Assembly (NCBI RefSeq): GCF_050947335.1
Contig: NW_027473733.1
Span: 62,001 to 126,000, forward strand
Direction: 5' to 3'
Length of the DNA stretch: 64,000 nt
From: Megachile rotundata
Taxonomy: Eukaryota; Arthropoda; Insecta; Hymenoptera; Megachilidae
Positions within the stretch are counted from its first letter, which is position 1, and every line of letters begins with the position of its first letter. Positions 57,060-64,000 of this stretch are shown in pieces. The notes below the pieces were generated by a model, which saw only the letters and a list, made by a program, of their open reading frames with translations, made no database searches and was not told the DNA's origin. The position numbers and the translations under genes are program-made.

Positions 57060-57389
57060 AGCATAATATGGCTAATAATAGAGTTAGATTGATAATAATA
57101 AGAGTAATAAGTATAGTAATTGTCGTTCTATCGATATATATAACCATAATATGGCTAATAATAATGAGTTAGATTGATAATACTAAGAGTAGTGAGTATA
57201 GTAATTCTCGTTCTATCGATCATATAAGCATATATGGCTAATAATATGAGTTAGATTGATATTAATAAGAGTAATAACTACAGTAATTGTCGTTCTATCG
57301 ATCATATAAGCATATATTAAGGCTAATAGTATGAGTTAGAGTGATAATACTAAGAGTAGTGAGGTATAGTAATTCTCATTCTATCGATC
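57060..57389 (+). other. low-quality repeat sequence flanking the gap
   Basis: Seven departures from the repeat occur in about 310 bp. They are a lost base near 57,080, an extra base at 57,135 (cgatatatataacc for cgataatataacc), an extra base near 57,173, a lost base near 57,232, a substitution near 57,263, two extra bases near 57,316 and one extra base at 57,363. The corresponding copy one 37-monomer step to the left (about 54,000-54,310) has none of them. The preceding 57 kb shows only three net single-base indels. The clustering beside a gap points to unpolished single-read consensus rather than biology. Confidence 0.85.
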
Positions 57390-57489
57390 NNNNNNNNNNN
57401 NNNNNNNNNNNNNNNNNNNNNNNNNNNNNNNNNNNNNNNNNNNNNNNNNNNNNNNNNNNNNNNNNNNNNNNNNNNNNNNNNNNNNNNNN
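57390..57489. other. assembly gap of exactly 100 N
   Basis: Bases 57,390-57,489 are all N. A length of exactly 100 is a common placeholder for a gap of unknown size, so the real missing length may be far larger. The monomer phase on the right (unit start extrapolated to 57,466) does not continue the phase on the left, as expected if the gap length is arbitrary. The gap lies between two blocks with different monomer variants and different superperiods, so it may hide the transition between subarrays. Confidence 0.99.
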
Positions 57490-58679
57490 GTTCTGTCGAT
57501 CATATAAGCATAATATGGCTAATAATATGAGTTAGATTGATAATAATAAGTGTAAAAAGTATAGTAATTGTCGTTCTATCGATCATATAAGCATAATATG
57601 GCTAATAATATGAGTTAGATTGATAATAATAAGAGTAAAAAGTATAGTAATTCTCGTTCTATCGATCATATAGGCATAATATGGCTAATAATATGAGTTA
57701 GATTGATAATAATAAGAATAATGAGTATAGTAATTGTAGTTCTATCGATCATATCTGCATAATATGGTTAATAATATGAGTTAGATTCATAATAATAAGA
57801 GTAATAAGTATAGTAATTGTAGTTCTATCGATCATATCTGCATAATATGGTTAATAAAATGAGTTAGATTCATAATAATAAGAGTAATAAGTATAGTAAT
57901 TGCCGTTCTATCGATCTTTTAAGCATAATATGGCTAATAATATGAGTTAGGTTGATACTAATAAGAGTAGTAAGTATAGTAATTGTCGTTCTATCGATCA
58001 TATAAGCATAATATGGCTAGTAATATGAGTTAGGTTGATAATAGTAAGTGTAATAAGTATAGTAATTGTCGTTCTGTCGATCATATAAGCATAATATGGC
58101 TAATAATATGAGTTAGATTGATACTAATAAGAGTAGTAAGTATAGTAATTGTCGTTCTATCGATCATATAAGCATAACATGGCTAGTAATATGAGTTAGA
58201 TTGATAATAATAAGAATAATGAGTATAGTAATTGTCCTTCTATCGATCATATAAGCATAATATGGCTAATAATATGAGTTAGATTGATAATAATAAGAGT
58301 AGTGAGTATAGTAATTGTCGTTCTATCGATCAGATAAGCATAATATGGCTAGTAATATGAGTTAGATTGATAATAATAAGAGTAGTGAGTATAGTAAATG
58401 TCGTTCTATCGATCATATAAGCATAATATGGCTAATAATATGAGTTAGATTGATAATAGTGCGTGTAATAAGTATAGTAATTGGCGTTCTGTCGATCATA
58501 TAAGCATAATATGGCTAATAATATGAGTTAGATTTATAATAGTAAGAGTAGTGAGTATAGTAATTGTCGTTCTATCGATCATATAAGCATAATATGGCTA
58601 ATAATATGAGTTAGATTGATAATAATAAGAGTAATGAGTATAGTAATTCTCGTTCTATCGATCATATAAGCATAATATG

Positions 58680-60050
58680 GCTAATAATATGAGTTAGATT
58701 GATAATAATAAGAGTAATAAGTATAGTAAATGTCGTGCTATCTATCATATCTGCATAATATGGTTAATAATATGAATTAGATTGATAATAGTGAGTATAA
58801 TAAGTATAGTAATTGTGATTCTATCGATCATATAAGCATAATATGGCTAATAATATGAGTTAGATTGATAATAATAAGAGTAATAAGTATAGTAAATGTC
58901 GTGCTATCGATCATATCTGCATAATATGGTTATTAATATGAGTTAGATTGATAATAATAAGAGTAATAAGTATAGTAGTTGTCGTTCTATCGATCTTATC
59001 TGCATAATATGGTTAATAATATGAGTTAGATTGATAATAATAAGAGTAATGAGTATAGTAATTGTCGTTCTGTCGATCATATAAGCATAATATGGCTAAT
59101 GATATGAGCTAGGTTGATAATAATAAGAGTAATATGTATAGTGATTGTCGTTCTATCGATCAAATTTGCATAATATGGTTAATAATATGAGTTAGATTGA
59201 TAACAGTGAGTGTAATAAGTATAGCAATTGTCGTTATATCGATCATATCTGCATAATATGGTTAATAATTTGAGTTAGATTGATAATAGTGAGTGTAATA
59301 AGTATAGTAAATGTCGTGCTATCGATCATATCTCCACGATATGGTTAATAATATGAGTTAGATTGATAATAGTGAGTGTAATAAGTATCGTAATTGTCGT
59401 TCAGTCGATCATATAGGCATAATATGGCTAATAATATGAGTTAGATTGATAATAATAAGAGTAGTGAGTTTCGTAATTGTCGTTCAATCGATCATATAAG
59501 CATAATATGGCTAATAATATGAGTTAGATTGATAATAATAAGAATAATGAGTATAGTAATTGTAGTTCTATCGATCATATCTGCATAATATGGCTAATAA
59601 TATGAGTTATATTGATAATAATAAGAGTAATGAGTATAGTAATTCTCGTTCTATCGATCATATAAGCATAATATGGCTAATAATATGAGTTAGATTGATA
59701 ATAATAAGAGTAATAAGTATAGTAAATGTCGTGCTATCTATCATATCTGCATAATATGGTTAATAATATGAATTAGATTGATAATAGTGAGTGTAATAAG
59801 TATAGTAATTGTGGTTCTATCGATCATATAAGCATAATATGGCTAATAATATGAGTTAGATTGATAATAATAAGAGTAATAAGTATAGTAAATGTCGTGC
59901 TATCGATCATATCTGCATAATATGGTTATTAATATGAGTTAGATTGATAATAATAAGAGTAATAAGTATAGTAGTTGTCGTTCTATCGATCATATCTGCA
60001 TAATATGGTTAATAATATGAGTTAGATTGATAATAATAAGAGTAATGAGT
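58680..60050 (+). repeat. 12-monomer (996 bp) duplication in the right block
   Basis: The rare run aaatgtcgtgctatctatc followed by a gaattag monomer occurs at 58,741 and 59,737, 996 bp apart. The monomers that follow (gtgagt-type, then aagcat, then aaatgtcgtgc, then ggttattaat) keep the same order in both copies. Small differences exist (gtgagtataa against gtgagtgtaa, tgtgattc against tgtggttc). Boundaries are approximate. Confidence 0.75.
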
Positions 60051-63000
60051 ATAGTAATTCTCGTTCTATCGATCATATAAGCATAATATGGCTAATAATA
60101 TGAGTTAGATTGATAATAATAAGAGTAATAAGTATAGTAAATGTCGTGCTATCGATCATATCTGCATAATATGGTTAATAATATGAGTTAGATTGATAAT
60201 AGTGAGTGTAAAAAGTATAGTAATTGACCTCCTATCGATCGCATTAGCATAATATGGTTAATAATATGACTTAGATTGATAATAGTAAGAGTAATGTGTA
60301 TAGTAATTGTCGTTCTGTCGATCATATAAGCATAATATGGCTAATAATATGAGTTAGATTGATAATAATAAGTGTAAAAAGTATAGTAATTGTCGTTCTA
60401 CCGATCATATAAGCATAATATGGCTAATAATATGAGTTAGATTGATAATAATAAGAGTAAAAAGTATAGTAATTCTCGTTCTATCGATCATATAGGCATA
60501 ATATGGCTAATAATATGAGTTAGATCGATAATAATAAGAGTAATGAGTATAGTAATTCTCGTTCTATCGATCATATAAGCATAAGATGGCTAATAATATG
60601 AGTTAGATTGATAATAATAAGAGTAATAAGTATAGTAAATGTCGTGCTATCGATCATATCTGCATAATATGGTTAATAATATGAGTTAGATTGATAATAG
60701 TGAGTGTAATACGTATAGTAATTGACCTCCTATCGATCGTATTAGCATAATATGGTTAATAATATGAGTTAGATTGATAATAATAAGAGTAATGAGTATA
60801 GTATTTGTCGTTCTATCGATCATTTAAGCATAATATGGCTAATAATATGAGTTAGATTGATAATAATAAGAGTAATGAGTATAGTAATTGTAGTTCTATC
60901 GATCATATAAGCATAATATGGCTAATAATCTGAGTTGGATTGATAATAATAAGAATAATGAGTATAGTAATTGTCGTTCTATCGATCATATCTGCATAAT
61001 ATGGTTAATAATATGAGTTAGATTGATAACAGTGAGTGTAATAAGTATAGCAATTGTCGTTATATCGATCATATCTGCATAATATGGTTAATAATTTGAG
61101 TTAGATTGATAATAGTGAGTGTAATAAGTATCGTAATTGTCGTTCTGTCGATCATATAGGCATAATATGGCTAATAATATGAGTTAGATTGATAATAATA
61201 AGAGTAGTGAGTTTAGTAATTGTCGTTCAATCGATCATATAAGCATAATATGGCTAATAATATGAGTTAAATTGATAATAATAAGAGTAATAAGTATAGT
61301 AAATGTCGTGCTATCGATCATATCTGCATAATATGGTTAATAATATGAGTTAGATTGATACTGATAAGAGTAGTAAGTATAGTAATTGTCGTTCTATCGA
61401 TCATATAAGCATAATATGGCTAATAATATGAGTTAGATTGATAATAATAAGAGTAGTGAGTATAGTAATTGTCGTTCAATCGATCATATAAGCATAATAT
61501 GGCTAATAATATGAGTTAGGTTGATAATAGTAAGTGTAATAAGTATAGTAATTGTCGTTCTGTCGATCATATAAGCATAATATGGCTAATAATATGAGTT
61601 AGATTGATACTAATAAGAGTAGTAAGTATAGTAATTGTCATTCTATCGATCATATAAGCATAATATGGCTAGTAATATGAGTTAGATTGATAAAAATAAG
61701 AATAATAAGTATAGTAATTGTCGTTCTGTCGATCACATAAGCATAATATGGCTAATAATATGAGCTAGGTTGATAATAATAAGAGTAATAAGAATAGTGA
61801 TTGTCGTTCTATCGATCAAATTTGCATAATATGGTTAATAATATGAGTTAGATTGATAACAGTGAGTGTAATAAGTATAGCAATTGTCGTTATATCGTTC
61901 ATATCTGCATAATATGGTTAATAATTTGAGTTAGATTGATAATAATGAGTGTAATAAGTATAGTAAATGTCGTGCTATCGATTATATTTCCACAATATGG
62001 TTAATAATATGAGTTAGATTGATAATAGTGAGTGTAATAAGTATCGTAATTGTCGTTCTGTCGATCATATAGGCATAATATGGCTAATAATATGAGTTAG
62101 ATTGATAATAATAAGAGTAGTGAGTTTAGTAATTGTCGTTCTATCGATCATATAACCATAATATGGCTAATAATATAAGTTAGATTGATAATAATAAGAA
62201 TAATGAGTATAGTAATTGTAGTTCTATCGATCATATCTGCATAATATGGCTAATAATATGAGTTAGATCGATAATAATAAGAGTAATGAGTATAGTAATT
62301 CTCGTTCTATCGATCATATAAGCATAATATGGCTAATAATATGAGTTAGATTGATAATAATAAGAGTAATAAGTATAGTAAATGTCGTGCTATCGATCAT
62401 ATCTGCATAATATGGTTAATAATATGAGTCAGATTGATACTGATAAGAGTAGTAAGTATAGTAATTGTCGTTCTATCGATCATATAAGCATAATATGGCT
62501 AATAATATGAGTTAGATTGATAATACTAAGAGTAGTGAGTATAGTAATTCTCGTTCTATCGATCATATAAGCATAATATGGCTAATAATATGAGTTAGAT
62601 TGATAATAATAAGAGTAAAAAGTATAGTAATTCTCGTTCTATCGATCATATAGGCATAATATGGCTAATAATATGAGCTAGATTGATAATAATAAGAGTA
62701 ATGAGTATAGTAATTGTAGTTCTATCGATCATATAAGCATAATATGGCTAATAATCTGAGTTGGATTGATAATAATAAGAATAATGAGTATAGTAATTGT
62801 CGTTCTATCGATCATATCTGCATAATATGGTTAATAATATGAGTTAGATTGATAACAGTGAGTGTAATAAGTATAGCAATTGTCGTTATATCGATCATAT
62901 CTGCATAATATGGTTAATAATTTGAGTTAGATTGATAATAGTGAGTGTAATAAGTATCGTAATTGTCGTTCTGTCGATCATATAGGCATAATATGGCTAA

Positions 63001-63110
63001 TAATATGAGTTAGATTGATAATAATAAGAGTAGTGAGTTTAGTAATTGTCGTTCAATCGATCATATAAGCATAATATGGCTAATAATATGAGTTAGATTG
63101 ATAATAATAA
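59190..63110 (+). repeat. 22-monomer (1,826 bp) recurring segment in the right block
   Basis: The gataacagtgagtg monomer, followed by one with gttatatcgatc and ggttaataatttgag, occurs at 59,201, 61,027, 61,857 and 62,853. These are 22, 10 and 12 monomers apart, and 22 between the second and fourth. The rare aataatctgagttggatt variant at 60,921 and 62,747 shows the same 1,826-bp shift. The arrangement indicates overlapping duplications rather than one clean unit. Confidence 0.78.
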
Positions 63111-64000
63111 GAATAATGAGTATAGTAATTGTAGTTCTATCGATCATATCTGCATAATATGGCTAATAATATGAGTTATATTGATAATAATAAGAGTAAT
63201 GAGTATAGTAATTCTCGTTCTATCGATCATATAAGCATAATATGGCTAATAATATGAGTTAGATTGATAATAATAAGAGTAATAAGTATAGTAAATGTCG
63301 TGCTATCGATCATATAAGCATAATATGGCTAATAATATGAGTTAGATTGATAATAATAAGAGTAAAAAGTATAGTAATTCTCGTTCTATCGATCATATAG
63401 GCATAATATGGCTAATAATATGAGTTAGATCGATAATAATAAGAGTAATGAGTATAGTAATTCTCGTTCTATCGATCATATAAGCATAAGATGGCTAATA
63501 ATATGAGTTAGATTGATAATAATAAGAGTAATAAGTATAGTAAATGTCGTGCTATCGATCATATCTGCATAATATGGTTAATAATATGAGTTAGATTGAT
63601 AATAGTGAGTGTAAAAAGTATAGTAATTGACCTCCTATCGATCGCATTAGCATAATATGGTTAATAATATGACTTAGATTGATAATAGTAAGAGTAATGT
63701 GTATAGTAATTGTCGTTCTGTCGATCATATAAGCATAATATGGCTAATAATATGAGTTAGATTGATAATAATAAGTGTAAAAAGTATAGTAATTGTCGTT
63801 CTATCGATCATATAAGCATAATATGGCTAATAATATGAGTTAGATTGATAATAATAAGAGTAAAAAGTATAGTAATTCTCGTTCTATCGATCATATAGGC
63901 ATAATATGGCTAATAATATGAGTTAGATCGATAATAATAAGAGTAATGAGTATAGTAATTCTCGTTCTATCGATCATATAAGCATAAGATGGCTAATAAT
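60180..64000 (+). repeat. 41-monomer (3,403 bp) repeat reaching the window end
   Basis: The distinctive run taattgacctcctatcgatc followed by gcattagc and gacttag occurs at 60,221 and 63,624, 3,403 bp apart. The gtgtaaaaagt monomer also repeats at 57,551, 60,373 and 63,776 (34 and 41 monomers), and ataagatggc at 60,581 and 63,984 (41). A six-monomer step (498 bp) is nested inside: taattgacct at 60,221 and 60,719, and ataagatgg at 63,486 and 63,984. The second copy is cut off by the window edge. Confidence 0.8.

Larger units (their letters stand above)
1..57389 (+). repeat. 83-bp satellite array, left block (about 691 monomers)
   Basis: The same 83-bp unit is repeated head to tail with no unique sequence between copies. 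Successive units start at 1, 84, 167 and 250, and the spacing holds when distant markers are compared: variant monomers at 1, 4,649, 10,625, 16,684 and 39,426 are separated by exact multiples of 83 (56, 72, 73 and 274 units). All units read in the same direction. Within a unit, ATCGAT sits at positions 30-35 and an 8-bp direct repeat ATAATATG at 45-52 and 57-64. One counted unit has 15 G, 7 C, 32 A and 29 T. Stops occur in every frame and 83 is not a multiple of 3, so no long reading frame can persist. Long homogeneous arrays like this are typical of eukaryotic heterochromatic satellites; centromeric, pericentromeric or subtelomeric location cannot be decided here. I do not recognise the family. 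Confidence 0.98.
51580..57389 (+). repeat. nested 37 (22+15)-monomer duplication running into the gap
   Basis: Markers repeat at about 3,071 bp: gtcggattg (51,691 and 54,762), agcagtgag (52,126 and 55,196) and taccgatc (53,314 and 56,383). One or two single-base losses account for the last two being 3,070 and 3,069. The cattcgatcg variant occurs at 52,811, 54,637 and 55,881, that is 22 and then 15 monomers apart (one base short), which splits the 37-monomer step in two. The right copy is cut by the gap, and its partner lies at about 54,310. Confidence 0.8.
57490..64000 (+). repeat. 83-bp satellite array, right block (about 78 monomers, different variants)
   Basis: The 83-bp head-to-tail repeat and orientation continue after the gap. 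Markers at 57,490, 60,221 and 63,624 fall on one phase with no net indel over 6.5 kb. The variant set differs from the left block. Units with gtgagtgtaataag, units with aaatgtcgtgc, and units with atatctgcataatatggtt are common here and rare or absent before the gap. The ctaagagtagtgag units that dominate the left block are nearly missing, with one near 62,523. The atatctgc units resemble the left block's atatcggc units and share the following ggttaataat and attcataat variants, so the two blocks have a common source. Superperiods of 6, 12, 22, 34 and 41 monomers can be read. Confidence 0.96.

Noticed and set aside
57390..57489. Gap length taken as a real 100-bp distance
   Set aside because: Exactly 100 N is a placeholder, and the flanking monomer phases do not join across it.
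57341..57535. Possible 64-residue protein-coding gene
   Set aside because: It spans the 100-N gap and an extra base at 57,363 in error-rich sequence; about half of its residues are unknown.
1..64000. CRISPR array
   Set aside because: Periodic repeats are present, but there are no unique spacers between them. The units abut directly, vary internally and form higher-order repeats, with no cas genes.
1..64000. Telomeric repeat tract
   Set aside because: The unit is 83 bp and carries no run of a short G-rich telomere motif on either strand.
1..64000. TATA-type promoters (tataag) in each monomer
   Set aside because: The motif arises in nearly every monomer from AT-rich composition, with no downstream gene or consistent initiator.
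1..64000. Repetitive protein-coding gene with 83-bp modules
   Set aside because: 83 is not a multiple of three, and stops recur in all six frames, so the repeat cannot encode a repetitive protein.

Overview
The window is one uninterrupted block of satellite DNA. I found no gene, RNA gene, transposon, CRISPR array or unique sequence anywhere in it. Every readable base belongs to an AT-rich monomer of 83 bp (about 26% GC in the monomer I counted), repeated head to tail in one orientation, roughly 770 times. The only other content is a run of 100 Ns at 57,390-57,489. An array this long, with layered higher-order repeats (HORs), is typical of eukaryotic constitutive heterochromatin, such as pericentromeric, centromeric or subtelomeric satellite. 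I do not recognise the monomer, so I name neither organism nor family. Centromere function is possible but cannot be shown from sequence alone.

Monomer. Taking base 1 of the window as monomer position 1, a monomer begins agag/acag, has an ATCGAT palindrome at positions 30-35 and CpGs at 24/25 and 32/33. It carries an 8-bp direct repeat (ATAATATG) at 45-52 and 57-64, and ends in gataataata or gataatacta. Recurrent variants let monomers be sorted into types: A (agtagtgag...ctcg), B (agtaatgag...gtag), C (acagtaataag...gtcg), D (agtaataactacag), E (ttttcgttctttcg) and F (gtcgttctctcg). A-B-C order gives a loose 249-bp rhythm.

Left array, 1-57,389. Monomers stay in exact 83-bp phase from base 1 to about 42.18 kb, so differences between copies come as whole monomers. 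The HOR landscape changes along the array. From 1 to about 18.3 kb, units of 56, 72 and 73 monomers occur; the 73-monomer shift is 6,059 bp. From 18.3 to 20.7 kb lies a rearranged zone with 664-bp and 415-bp tandem duplications. A 37-monomer shift (3,071 bp) covers about 23.7-28.9 kb, and a 33-monomer shift (2,739 bp) about 33.3-38.8 kb. A 79-monomer unit lies at about 41.0-47.56 kb, followed by its 65-monomer deletion derivative at about 47.56-52.96 kb. A nested 37 (=22+15)-monomer duplication runs from about 51.6 kb to the gap. Chimeric monomers mark many of the exchange points.

Right array, 57,490-64,000. The repeat and orientation are the same, but the variant set differs (gtgagtgtaa, aaatgtcgtgc, atatctgcataatatggtt) and the superperiods are 6, 12, 22, 34 and 41 monomers. 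The roughly 330 bp left of the gap carry a cluster of indels that look like uncorrected assembly consensus.

The pattern fits repeated in-register unequal crossover or gene conversion. The point of interest is the readable recombination history and an unusually clean, hierarchical, possibly undescribed 83-bp satellite, not a gene system.
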